Of a stretch of DNA of 13,794 bases, positions 6,559 through 13,770 are shown piece by piece (within the stretch, counting starts at the first letter, position 1; each line of letters starts with the position of its first letter). Source of the DNA: Deltaproteobacteria bacterium (GTDB lineage: Bacteria > Desulfobacterota > Binatia > UBA9968 > CAXXLF01); the NCBI GenBank assembly GCA_022571535.1, contig JACZXR010000015.1, positions 1-13,794 on the forward strand, given 5' to 3'. The position numbers and the translations under genes were made by a program. Under the pieces are notes generated by a model, which did no database searches, had not been told where the DNA came from, and worked only from the letters and a program-made list of their open reading frames with translations.

Positions 6559-7488
6559 ATGACTGAAACAATGATTCGTGTTGCGGTGGTTGGAATCGGG
6601 CATGTCGGACAAATGCATGCAAGGAAGTATGCTGCCTCCAAAAAAGCAAATCTGGTAGGAGTGGTGGATATTGACCAAAAGCGAAGCACGGTAGTCGCAC
6701 AGGAACTTGGTGTTGATTCTCTAACCGATTACCGAGAGCTGTTTGGTATGGTCCGGTGCGTGAGCGTTGCCGTCCCTACGCGCTACCATTACGAGATAAC
6801 GAGGGACTTTCTCTCTGCGGGGATTGATGTCTTGGTGGAAAAGCCTATTGCAGCTACATTTGATGAGGGAAGGAAGTTGGTGGAGCTAGCGGCCGAAAAG
6901 CGGCTTTGCCTACAGGTCGGTCATTTGGAAAGATTCAACCCTGCGGTCCGTCGGGTGGAGGCGGTCATTCGGGAGCCTAAGTTTATTGAATGCCATCGCC
7001 TTGCCCCTTTTGTAGAGCGGGGGACCGACGTGGATGTGGTGCTGGACCTCATGATCCATGATATCGATGTCATTGCCAGTGTGGTCCACTCGCCCGTCGA
7101 TCAGGTGGAGGCCGTAGGGGTCGCGATTTTAACGAACAAGCCGGATATTGCAAATGCGCGTATCCGTTTTTCCAATGGATGTATTGCCAATGTCACATCG
7201 AGTCGTGTGTCCATTAAGCGCGAAAGAAAGATCCGGTTTTTTCAACCGGATGCCTATATCTCTCTTGACTATGACCAGAGGCAGGCGCAGATCTACCGAA
7301 TCTCGGATAAGTCTAAGGGATGGGAGAGTATCCGGAGAGAGACCCTAGAGATTCAAGACGGAGATGCCTTGGCTGATGAGATTGACTCTTTCTTGGAGTC
7401 TGTTGAAAGCCGTCGGCCTCCTTTAGTGAGTGGAGAGGAGGGATTGAGGGCTCTAGAGATCGCCTCGATGATTAGTGAACAATTATGA
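6559..7488 (+). CDS. Gfo/Idh/MocA-family oxidoreductase, GnnA-like
   Basis: This is an NAD(P)-dependent sugar dehydrogenase of 309 residues. The N-terminal Rossmann fold shows VGIGHVG (11-17) for the dinucleotide, then SVAVPTRYH and the family signature EKP (94-96). The second domain begins with GHLERFNP (121-128) and has DLMIHDID (163-170), the catalytic His/Asp region. Its place between lpxI and lpxB suggests a role on a lipid A precursor sugar. The best candidate is the GnnA reaction, oxidation of the 3-OH of UDP-GlcNAc, known from Acidithiobacillus ferrooxidans where gnnA and gnnB lie among lpx genes. However, no GnnB aminotransferase is here, so substrate and product are inference. ATG 6559 abuts the nonamer array; ATG 6571 is an alternative. 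Neither has a good ribosome binding site. Confidence 0.88.
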   Translation: MTETMIRVAVVGIGHVGQMHARKYAASKKANLVGVVDIDQKRSTVVAQELGVDSLTDYRELFGMVRCVSVAVPTRYHYEITRDFLSAGIDVLVEKPIAATFDEGRKLVELAAEKRLCLQVGHLERFNPAVRRVEAVIREPKFIECHRLAPFVERGTDVDVVLDLMIHDIDVIASVVHSPVDQVEAVGVAILTNKPDIANARIRFSNGCIANVTSSRVSIKRERKIRFFQPDAYISLDYDQRQAQIYRISDKSKGWESIRRETLEIQDGDALADEIDSFLESVESRRPPLVSGEEGLRALEIASMISEQL

Positions 7489-7532
7489 CAGAACGGTCTG
7501 AGCAGACTGGAGGAGGCTGTGGCAGACGCTGA
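7485..7532 (+). other. Mini-ORF linking the oxidoreductase stop to the lpxB start
   Basis: ATG 7485 overlaps the oxidoreductase stop as ATGA. The frame gives 15 residues (MTERSEQTGGGCGRR) and stops with a TGA at 7530-7532 that overlaps the lpxB ATG as TGATG. A ribosome could pass from one gene to the next by stop-start steps. A GGAGGAGG at 7509-7516 lies inside it but is 15 nt from the lpxB ATG, rather far for direct use. The peptide is not recognised and may only be a passage device, or chance. Confidence 0.3.
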
Positions 7533-8680
7533 TGAATGATGCGCTCAAACAGTCAAAGCGGGTCATGCTTGTCGTGGGTGAGGCTTCAGGGGATCTCCAT
7601 GGGGCTCGTTTGGTCAAGTCACTTCGCCAGCGGGATCCGTCCATAGAAATATTTGGTGTTGCAGGAGAGTGCCTCAAGAAAGAGGGGATCAGGGTCATTT
7701 TCGATGTGGCTCGACTAACGGGGATGGGATTCGCTGAGCTCATTGGAAGTCTCAAGACCCTCTGGCAGGCCTATCGGCTTTTGCAAAGGGTTTTGAAAGA
7801 GCAAAAACCTAACCTCTTGATTTTGATTGATTTTCCAGAGTTTAATCTGCGTCTGGCGCGCTTGGCCAAAAAATTACACGTGCCGGTGCTGTATTATATC
7901 AGTCCTCAGGTATGGGCTTGGCGGCGGCGACGGATTCACAAAATCGCCCGGTGGGTCGATCGGATGGCAGTGGTCTTTCCCTTTGAAGTCCCGCTATATG
8001 AGAGGGAAGGGGTGCGGGTCAACTTTGTGGGTCATCCGTTGCTGGACGTTGTTCGTTCTACCCAGCCCCGTGAGACAACCTTGGTTCGGCATGGCCTAGA
8101 ACCGTCCAGGCGAACCATTGCCCTCCTGCCGGGGAGTCGGAGACGGGAAATTACCTATCACCTCCCCCCGATGTTGGAGGCTGCAGACCGCTTAAGCCGG
8201 AAGATGGAGGTACAGTTTATTTTGGTCCTCGCAAGCACCATCGATCGCCGCAATCTGGAAGAGATGCTCGCTCAGGCGCCCGCATCAGTTTCCATCTCAG
8301 AGGGAAATACTTACGATGTCCTGCACGCCTGTGACCTTGCATGGACTGCCTCCGGAACGGCCACGCTTGAGACGGCATTGATGCTGAGGCCTATGATTAT
8401 TGTATATCGTTTTGCCTGGTTGACTTACTTTCTGGCCCGATTACTGGTTCATGTGAACCACATAGGGATGGTCAATATCATTGCCGGAGAAAAGATTGTG
8501 CCAGAGTTGATTCAGGGAGACATGACGGCCGAGAGAATTGTAATGGAGAGTCAGACAGTCTTTCAGGATTCAGAGCTGCGCCAGCGAATAGGCAACAAAT
8601 TAGCAGGGGTCCGAGAAAAACTCGGCTCCCCCGGGGCAGCGGGTCGAGTGGCGGACATTGCCCTTTCCATGATGGCATAA
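7532..8680 (+). CDS. lpxB: LpxB, lipid A disaccharide synthase
   Basis: LpxB joins UDP-2,3-diacylglucosamine and lipid X to form the beta-1,6 lipid A disaccharide, at the inner face of the inner membrane. The 382-residue product has exactly the E. coli length. Landmarks in order are GEASGDLHGARL (16-27), IDFPEFN (99-105, with D100 matching the catalytic Asp of the family), YISPQVWAWR (122-131), VGHPLLD (166-172), LPGSRRREI (199-207) and the C-terminal glycosyltransferase-B motif SGTATLETAL. The start ATG at 7532 is the only good one, since the frame closes at the TGA at 7499-7501. It has no closely placed ribosome binding site and may be reached through the mini-ORF just upstream. LpxI upstream makes one of its two substrates. 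Confidence 0.96.
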   Translation: MNDALKQSKRVMLVVGEASGDLHGARLVKSLRQRDPSIEIFGVAGECLKKEGIRVIFDVARLTGMGFAELIGSLKTLWQAYRLLQRVLKEQKPNLLILIDFPEFNLRLARLAKKLHVPVLYYISPQVWAWRRRRIHKIARWVDRMAVVFPFEVPLYEREGVRVNFVGHPLLDVVRSTQPRETTLVRHGLEPSRRTIALLPGSRRREITYHLPPMLEAADRLSRKMEVQFILVLASTIDRRNLEEMLAQAPASVSISEGNTYDVLHACDLAWTASGTATLETALMLRPMIIVYRFAWLTYFLARLLVHVNHIGMVNIIAGEKIVPELIQGDMTAERIVMESQTVFQDSELRQRIGNKLAGVREKLGSPGAAGRVADIALSMMA

Positions 8681-8707
8681 GACAGTGATGACTCTTTGAG
8701 AGAAAAC

Positions 8708-8714
8708 GGGGAGG
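8708..8714 (+). promoter_or_regulatory. Ribosome binding site of msbA
   Basis: GGGGAGG lies 5 nt before TTG 8720 and lies within the reading frame of the longer alternative from TTG 8696. This is why the shorter start was chosen. Confidence 0.65.
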
Positions 8715-8719
8715 CCTTT

Positions 8720-10474
8720 TTGAAGATATATCGGCGTCTACTCAAATTTCTTAGGCCTTATATCTGGCCGTACTTCTCGATCGCGATGGTCTGTATGCTC
8801 GGTTTCAGCGCCACGGGGGGGGCGATACCGTTCCTCGTTCAGAGTATATTTGACGATGTCTTTGCCCGGAAGGATCAAACGGCTCTGTTTTATCTTCCCC
8901 TCATCATCGTGGGGGTCTTTGTCCTTCGCGGCCTTATGAACTTTGGCCAGAGCTATCTGACTGCCTATGTTGGTTTACGCATCATTAAAGACATTCGAGA
9001 TGTCCTTAATCAGCATATGCAGTCCCTCTCCCTTTCTTTCTTTCAACGCCATCCAACGGGTACCCTTATCTCCCGGGTGAGCAGCGACGTGATTTTGGTA
9101 CGGTCAGCACTGACGGATTCAGTGGCCTCTTTGATGCGAGACACCACATCCTTGCTGGCGTTGACGGCAGTAGCTTTTCATATGGATTGGGTCCTGGCAT
9201 CCATCGCCTTCGTTGTCTTTCCATTGTCGATCTTTCCCATTACACGGATAAGCAGAAAAGTAAGGCGTTTCACCAAACGTGGGCAAATAACTACAGGGAA
9301 CCTGGTCACCCTCTTGCAAGAGAGCATTCAGGGGAATCGGATTGTCAAGGCCTTCGGAATGGAGGAATATGAGAGTGGCAGATTTGCCCAAGAAAACAAG
9401 CGTCTTTTCAAACTATCCCTCAGGGCAAGTCGCATGAAGGCAGTGGTAACGCCATCTATGGAAATATTGGCTTCTCTGGCGATTGGAGCAGTGGTTTGGT
9501 ACGGGGGATCAAGTGTTATTGGAGGAGGGCGCTCACAAGGGGAGTTTATGGCATTCATGACAGCCATGTTCCTCATGTACCAGCCATTCAAACACTTGAC
9601 TAAGACCTATACGACAATCCAGCAGGGTATTGCCGGCGCCGAGAGGATCTATGAGGTCTTGGATGTAGAACCGGAAATCAAGGATCGACCAGGTGCCCGA
9701 CCAGCAGCGGCGTTTTCCCGGGAAATTGAGTTTCATGACGTCGGCTTCGGTTACGAGCAGAAATTGGTCTTGAGAAACATCAACCTTAAAATAAAATCTG
9801 GAGAGATGATCGCCCTAGTGGGTGTAAGCGGAGTTGGGAAGAGTACCTTGGCGGATCTTATCCCACGCTTTTATGATGTGACCTCGGGAAGAATTACTAT
9901 TGACGGAGCAGACATCCGAGATGTGACCCTTGAGTCGCTTCGCTCTCAGATCGGCATTGTGGCCCAACACACGTTTCTATTCAACGACTCGATAAGGAAC
10001 AACATCGCTTACGGAGATCCATGCAAGGATATGGATCAGATCACGGCAGCGGCGAAAGCGGCCCACGCCCACGACTTTATCATGGACACGGCTCAGGGCT
10101 ACGATACCATCGTCGGTGAGATGGGTATGAAACTTTCGGGAGGGCAGCGGCAGAGGTTGTCGATCGCCCGGGCAATACTCAAGGACGCCCCAGTCCTCAT
10201 CCTGGATGAGGCGACTTCATCTTTAGATACGGAATCTGAGAGACTGGTTCAGGAGGCACTGGAGAACCTGATGATACAGCGAACGACATTAGTGATTGCC
10301 CATCGGCTTTCGACCATCCGCAAGGCAAACCGCATTGTCGTGTTGGTCGATGGAGCGGTTGTCGAAGAGGGAACCCACGAGGAGTTGTTGGCTCGAAGGA
10401 GGGCGTATAGTAAGCTCTATACCCTGCAGCTTTTAGAGGAAGAGGGGGCTTCACACGGGGAACTTTTACACTGA
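8720..10474 (+). CDS. msbA: MsbA, lipid A/core ABC flippase
   Basis: MsbA is a homodimeric ABC exporter that flips the acylated lipid A-core across the inner membrane using ATP. The product is 584 residues from TTG 8720 (E. coli 582), one half-transporter. The N-terminal part (to about 300) has six membrane segments, for example at about 14-34, 56-78, 132-175 (two) and 243-290 (two). The nucleotide-binding domain follows: Walker A GVSGVGKST (368-376), Q-loop at Q416 in VAQHTFLF, signature LSGGQ (472-476), Walker B LILDEA (493-498) and the H-loop histidine H528 in IAHRLST. The family is broad, and other lipid exporters look similar, but the place between lpxB and kdtA supports MsbA. An alternative TTG at 8696 adds eight residues without a binding site. 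Confidence 0.92.
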   Translation: MKIYRRLLKFLRPYIWPYFSIAMVCMLGFSATGGAIPFLVQSIFDDVFARKDQTALFYLPLIIVGVFVLRGLMNFGQSYLTAYVGLRIIKDIRDVLNQHMQSLSLSFFQRHPTGTLISRVSSDVILVRSALTDSVASLMRDTTSLLALTAVAFHMDWVLASIAFVVFPLSIFPITRISRKVRRFTKRGQITTGNLVTLLQESIQGNRIVKAFGMEEYESGRFAQENKRLFKLSLRASRMKAVVTPSMEILASLAIGAVVWYGGSSVIGGGRSQGEFMAFMTAMFLMYQPFKHLTKTYTTIQQGIAGAERIYEVLDVEPEIKDRPGARPAAAFSREIEFHDVGFGYEQKLVLRNINLKIKSGEMIALVGVSGVGKSTLADLIPRFYDVTSGRITIDGADIRDVTLESLRSQIGIVAQHTFLFNDSIRNNIAYGDPCKDMDQITAAAKAAHAHDFIMDTAQGYDTIVGEMGMKLSGGQRQRLSIARAILKDAPVLILDEATSSLDTESERLVQEALENLMIQRTTLVIAHRLSTIRKANRIVVLVDGAVVEEGTHEELLARRRAYSKLYTLQLLEEEGASHGELLH

Positions 10475-10480
10475 GAGCTC

Positions 10481-11776
10481 ATGGTCTACTGGATTTACAG
10501 TTTATTCCTTACGTTGTTTTTATTCATTGGACTGCCATTACTAACCCTGGTCCTCTTGTTTAAAGGGAGGTCACGACAGGAGTGGCTTGAGAGGGTCGGT
10601 TTTTATCCAAAGGTCCTAAAAGATTCCTTTCGCGGGTGCAGGCCTGTTTGGATCCATGCTGTTTCGGTAGGTGAGGTGCGAGCCGCGGCCTGTCTAATTT
10701 CTCAAATCAAGGAAAAATTTCCGGATCGGAAAATCCTTTTCTCCACCTTTACTAGTACGGGAAATAAAATCGCCCGTCGGATGGGTGCTCATGTGGATGG
10801 GGTCATCTTTTTCCCTGTGGATCATCCGTGGATTGTCCGACGCGCTTTAAAGCTTTTCGACCCCTCGCTTTTGATCTTTCTTGAAACCGAAATATGGCCA
10901 AATTTTTTGCGTTCGGCTTATTCCCGAGGAATTCCAACGCTGCTGCTGAGCGGTCGTATTTCACCCAAGGCCTTTCGCCGCTACCGGATTTTACGACATT
11001 TTTTTTCTAGTGCCGTGAGACAGTTTACCGCCTTTGGAATGCAGAACGAGAATTATGCAGAACGAATCATCTCCATGGGAGTTGACCCGGCCAAGGTCAG
11101 TATCATGGGCAATCTGAAGCAGGCCCCTGGAGAATGGGGAAGTTTTGGTAAAGGAGATGGCAAGTTGGATTTAGATTTAACCCGCAAGGAGGGCAGCCGA
11201 ATCCTGGTAGCAGGCAGTACCCATCGGGGAGAGGAAGAGATTCTACTAGATGTGTTTGTTTTTCTAAAGTCGCAATTTCCCGATCTGTTACTGGTCTTAG
11301 CCCCTAGGCATCCTCAGCGTTTTGCTGAGGTGGAGAGGTTGTTGCAGAGGAGGAATGTGAACTACAAGAGGAGGAGCCAAATGAATGGTTTCGGAACGGC
11401 ATTGCCTGAAGTTATCTTTCTGGATACCCTTGGCGATCTCCCAGGTGTCTACCGTCTTGCGGATGTTGCTTTTGTGGGAGGAAGTCTGGTGGATGCGGGG
11501 GGACACAACTTGATGGAACCGGCGCGTTGGCGCAAACCAATTCTGTTTGGGCCCTACATGGCGACCTTTGCGGAGATTGCCGAGGAGATGAAAAAAAATG
11601 GGGGAGGGATTGAGGTTAGGGGGAGAGAAGATCTCATACGCGAAATATCCGATCTGCTGACCGACCCGAAGAAGGGTATGAAAATGGGGGAACTAGCGGC
11701 GCAGGCGGTGGGGAGGGATAGCGGAGTGGTTGAGCGGAGTATGGCCCTGATAAGCCGTTACATAGCTCAGGGATAG
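10481..11776 (+). CDS. waaA: KdtA/WaaA, Kdo transferase
   Basis: WaaA transfers one or more Kdo sugars from CMP-Kdo to the lipid A precursor at the inner membrane. The product is 431 residues. It opens with a membrane anchor (about 4-28). Next comes HAVSVGE (59-65), whose glutamate E65 corresponds to the catalytic base of the family. ETEIWPN (135-141), GNLK (210-213), GSTHRGEE (245-252) and the sugar-nucleotide motif GGSLVDAGGHNLMEPA (333-348) follow. Start ATG 10481 lies 6 nt after the msbA stop, with a weak GAGAG before it, so coupling is likely. Whether it adds one, two or more Kdo residues cannot be read from the sequence. Confidence 0.95.
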   Translation: MVYWIYSLFLTLFLFIGLPLLTLVLLFKGRSRQEWLERVGFYPKVLKDSFRGCRPVWIHAVSVGEVRAAACLISQIKEKFPDRKILFSTFTSTGNKIARRMGAHVDGVIFFPVDHPWIVRRALKLFDPSLLIFLETEIWPNFLRSAYSRGIPTLLLSGRISPKAFRRYRILRHFFSSAVRQFTAFGMQNENYAERIISMGVDPAKVSIMGNLKQAPGEWGSFGKGDGKLDLDLTRKEGSRILVAGSTHRGEEEILLDVFVFLKSQFPDLLLVLAPRHPQRFAEVERLLQRRNVNYKRRSQMNGFGTALPEVIFLDTLGDLPGVYRLADVAFVGGSLVDAGGHNLMEPARWRKPILFGPYMATFAEIAEEMKKNGGGIEVRGREDLIREISDLLTDPKKGMKMGELAAQAVGRDSGVVERSMALISRYIAQG

Positions 11777-11828
11777 TTCATGGCTCTGGGCAAATAGCTG
11801 TCAGCGTTTTAATAGGGGATGACAGACG

Positions 11829-11849
11829 ATGGCTAACAATAGAGTTTAA
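11829..11849 (+). other. Mini-ORF overlapping the lpxK start
   Basis: ATG 11829 starts a six-codon frame (MANNRV) ending at TAA 11847-11849, whose last base is the first base of the lpxK ATG (TAATG). AGGGG (11814-11818) lies 10 nt before this mini-ORF, whereas lpxK has no good site of its own. Stop-start reinitiation could therefore drive lpxK. A 6-bp stem, CTGTCA (11798-11803) with TGACAG (11820-11825), would place AGGGG in its loop. Chance cannot be excluded. Confidence 0.35.
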
Positions 11850-13564
11850 TGAGTGGATATAATTATTTGATTCGAAGGGTCTGGAAAAGGAGTACTCTCC
11901 TGGCGCGGCTCCTTTGGCTTTTAGTCCTCCCTCTATCTTTTTTTTATTCTCTGGGGATGCGAATTCGGAATTTCCTCTATTCGGCCGGATGGATGTCGAC
12001 CAAGGGTCTTCCCTGTACTGTCGTCAGCGTGGGGAATCTCGTGGTGGGCGGCACCGGTAAAACACCGATGACCTTATGGTTGGCTGAGGAACTCGGCAGA
12101 CGAGGATACAGGGTGGCGATCCTGAGTCGAGGTTATAAGAGGACTGGAAAGAAGCCGATGGTCCTGGAGCCCGGGATCAGCAAATCTGTTTCTTTTGGCC
12201 AAGAAAATGGTCCTTTGGATGCAGGGGATGAGCCGGTCATGATGGCTACAGCCCACGGCCAAAGGGTCGGCGTGGGAAGGAAGAGGTATGAGGTGGCGAA
12301 TCTGTTACTAGGTTACTCGAAAGTTGATGTGTTTATTCTGGACGATGGATTCCAGCATCGTCAGCTGAAGCGCGACCTGGACATCCTGCTTCTGGGATGG
12401 GATTGGAGCGGATGGTTAATCCCTGCAGGTCCGTTTCGCGAACCTAGAAGCGCTCTAGATCGGGCTCACCTTTACCTCATTACAGGATCGAAGGATCATT
12501 GGAAGGACATCTTGACCCGTGCTCGGGGGACGTCAGACCCTTTTCTTGGATCTATTGAGCCCAAGGCCCTCCTGGCGAGAGAGGGGGATCAGTGGAAAGA
12601 GCTTCCTCTAGGCCTCTTGGGACACACCAGGGTTTTAGCGATTTGTGCTATTGCCAATCCTTCCTCTTTCTACTGTATGATTCTTGAATGGGGAGGAGAA
12701 ATTGTGGAAACAATGGAGTTTCCGGATCATCATCGTTACTCCATCAAAGATTGGCAGAAGATCAACCAGATCGCTCGTCATGTGGATTTAATCGTTACGA
12801 CAGAGAAGGACATTGTTAAACTGGTCCAATTTCCGTTTGCCAAGAGAAAAATTCTCGCTTTGCGAGTCGGTATGGTTGTTGAGAGAGAAGATGATTTGGT
12901 GAGGGCCGTGGAGGATACTATTCGCAAGAAAAGTGTGCGTCTCAAGGACCGGAAAGGGGCCACTATGGCAAATGGACCGGTGGTCTTTGTCGATCGGGAC
13001 GGGACTTTAATTCGGGAGGTAGGCTACCTCCGTCATGTGGAACAAATTGAGGTATTACCCGGGGTCCCCAAGGCTATTCAGTTGCTACACCGCTATGGCA
13101 TCAAGGTGGTAATGGTCACAAATCAGTCGGCCGTAGCTCGAGGTTTTATAACGGAGGAGCGACTGAACCAAATTCATCGGGAGATCGAGAGGCGATTGGC
13201 AAGGGATGGGGCTTTCTTGGATGGAATCTATTACTGCCCCCATCATCCCACGGAAGGGGCAGAACCGTATCGAGTCCTCTGTCGGGGTCGTAAGCCCAAT
13301 ATCGGATTGGTAGAACAGGCGTGTTCAGACCTAAGGGTGGATGCTAATGGTTCCTATGTGGTTGGGGATCAGACGAGTGATATGGAGTTGGCCGTCAGGA
13401 TTTCGGCCAAGGGGATCCTTCTCGAAAATCCTACCTTGGAACAGAGTGGGGATAGATTGGTGTCTCTTTGGGCCGGTGTTTCATCCATCGTGTCAGTGGA
13501 GAAGGATTTTGGGGCGGCCGTTCAATGGATCGTCCAGGATTTGAATCTAGAAGACAGAAGATAG
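11849..13564 (+). CDS. lpxK: LpxK lipid A 4'-kinase fused to a GmhB-type heptose-bisphosphate phosphatase
   Basis: One 571-residue frame joins two enzymes. Residues 1 to about 365 are LpxK, which phosphorylates the 4' position of the lipid A disaccharide at the inner membrane. They include an N-terminal hydrophobic segment (about 17-36), the P-loop VGGTGKTP (66-73), RGY (94-96), DDGFQH (165-170), PAGPFREP (192-199), FPDHHRY (291-297) and TTEKD (317-321). Residues 373-571 are a HAD phosphatase of the GmhB type, which removes the C7 phosphate of heptose-1,7-bisphosphate for ADP-heptose synthesis: DRDGT (382-386, nucleophile D382, acid/base D384), TNQSAVARG (424-432), CPHH (463-466), RKPN (481-484) and GDQTSD (506-511). 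The fourth zinc cysteine is glycine (G480). An internal ATG at 12965 has its own binding site, so GmhB may also be made alone. LpxK identity is firm; heptose specificity of the second domain is less so. Confidence 0.92.
   Translation: MSGYNYLIRRVWKRSTLLARLLWLLVLPLSFFYSLGMRIRNFLYSAGWMSTKGLPCTVVSVGNLVVGGTGKTPMTLWLAEELGRRGYRVAILSRGYKRTGKKPMVLEPGISKSVSFGQENGPLDAGDEPVMMATAHGQRVGVGRKRYEVANLLLGYSKVDVFILDDGFQHRQLKRDLDILLLGWDWSGWLIPAGPFREPRSALDRAHLYLITGSKDHWKDILTRARGTSDPFLGSIEPKALLAREGDQWKELPLGLLGHTRVLAICAIANPSSFYCMILEWGGEIVETMEFPDHHRYSIKDWQKINQIARHVDLIVTTEKDIVKLVQFPFAKRKILALRVGMVVEREDDLVRAVEDTIRKKSVRLKDRKGATMANGPVVFVDRDGTLIREVGYLRHVEQIEVLPGVPKAIQLLHRYGIKVVMVTNQSAVARGFITEERLNQIHREIERRLARDGAFLDGIYYCPHHPTEGAEPYRVLCRGRKPNIGLVEQACSDLRVDANGSYVVGDQTSDMELAVRISAKGILLENPTLEQSGDRLVSLWAGVSSIVSVEKDFGAAVQWIVQDLNLEDRR
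12953..12959 (+). promoter_or_regulatory. Internal ribosome binding site for a free GmhB
   Basis: AAAGGGG ends 5 nt before the in-frame ATG at 12965, which begins MANGPVVFVDRDGT, exactly where a stand-alone GmhB would be expected to begin. The fit of site, spacing and domain boundary makes internal initiation plausible. Confidence 0.45.
12965..13564 (+). CDS. gmhB: Possible separately translated GmhB-type phosphatase (nested in the fusion)
   Basis: This is the second domain of the fusion, read from the internal ATG 12965 as a 199-residue protein, a usual length for GmhB. HAD motif I (DRDGT), motif II (the TNQ part of TNQSAVARG), the lysine of RKPN and motif III (GDQTSD) are all present, so the phosphatase core looks intact. 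The zinc loop has C-x-H from CPHH and one Cys of the usual C-x-C, the other being Gly. The related HisB N-terminal phosphatase has the same fold; neighbourhood (LPS genes) favours heptose-bisphosphate. No separate stop or spacer parts it from LpxK, so independent synthesis is inference. Confidence 0.45.
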   Translation: MANGPVVFVDRDGTLIREVGYLRHVEQIEVLPGVPKAIQLLHRYGIKVVMVTNQSAVARGFITEERLNQIHREIERRLARDGAFLDGIYYCPHHPTEGAEPYRVLCRGRKPNIGLVEQACSDLRVDANGSYVVGDQTSDMELAVRISAKGILLENPTLEQSGDRLVSLWAGVSSIVSVEKDFGAAVQWIVQDLNLEDRR

Positions 13565-13622
13565 AATCAGAAGGCAGTAGGCAGCAGGCAGGAGGCAGCA
13601 AGCAAAGGGCAAAGGGCAAAGA
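13546..13622 (+). repeat. Low-complexity short-period repeats after lpxK::gmhB
   Basis: The end of the fusion gene and the following bases are made of short related units: GAAGACAGAAGATAGAA (which contains the stop codon), then AGGCAGTAGGCAGCAGGCAG, then AAGGGCAAAGGGCAAAGAGC. The purine-rich bias and changing unit resemble the short tandemly repeated families found between genes in several bacterial phyla. The rest of this 221-nt spacer (to 13785) has a further short direct repeat (GGAGAC at about 13633 and 13645) but no promoter or T-run terminator that I can support. Confidence 0.65.
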
Positions 13623-13770
13623 GCAGAGATCGGAGACCGCGGACCGGAGACTGAAAACTGCTAATAGCAAAGTAGCTTTCAGAAGTCATTCTTCCCGTCA
13701 TCGGTCATCCGTCCTGGGGTGTACACGCTTTGCGCCTGGCGCTGAGAGCAACAGGCAGACGAAATAAGCA

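Noticed and set aside
6340..6700. Three overlapping antisense frames through the nonamer array
   Set aside because: The 9-nt period leaves all frames open, giving low-complexity peptides such as LVCLVY; this is repeat translation, not genes.
8688..8699. Mini-ORF (MTL) before msbA
   Set aside because: It does not touch the chosen msbA start at 8720, which has its own strong binding site.
13645..13690. Terminator after the fusion gene (CTGAAA...TTTCAG)
   Set aside because: The stem is short, the loop long and no T-run follows; a strong binding site near 13771 suggests the operon continues.
13431..13767. Frames on both strands across the 3' repeats
   Set aside because: They are made of repeat translation (for example QQAGGSKQRAKG) and overlap the end of the fusion gene.
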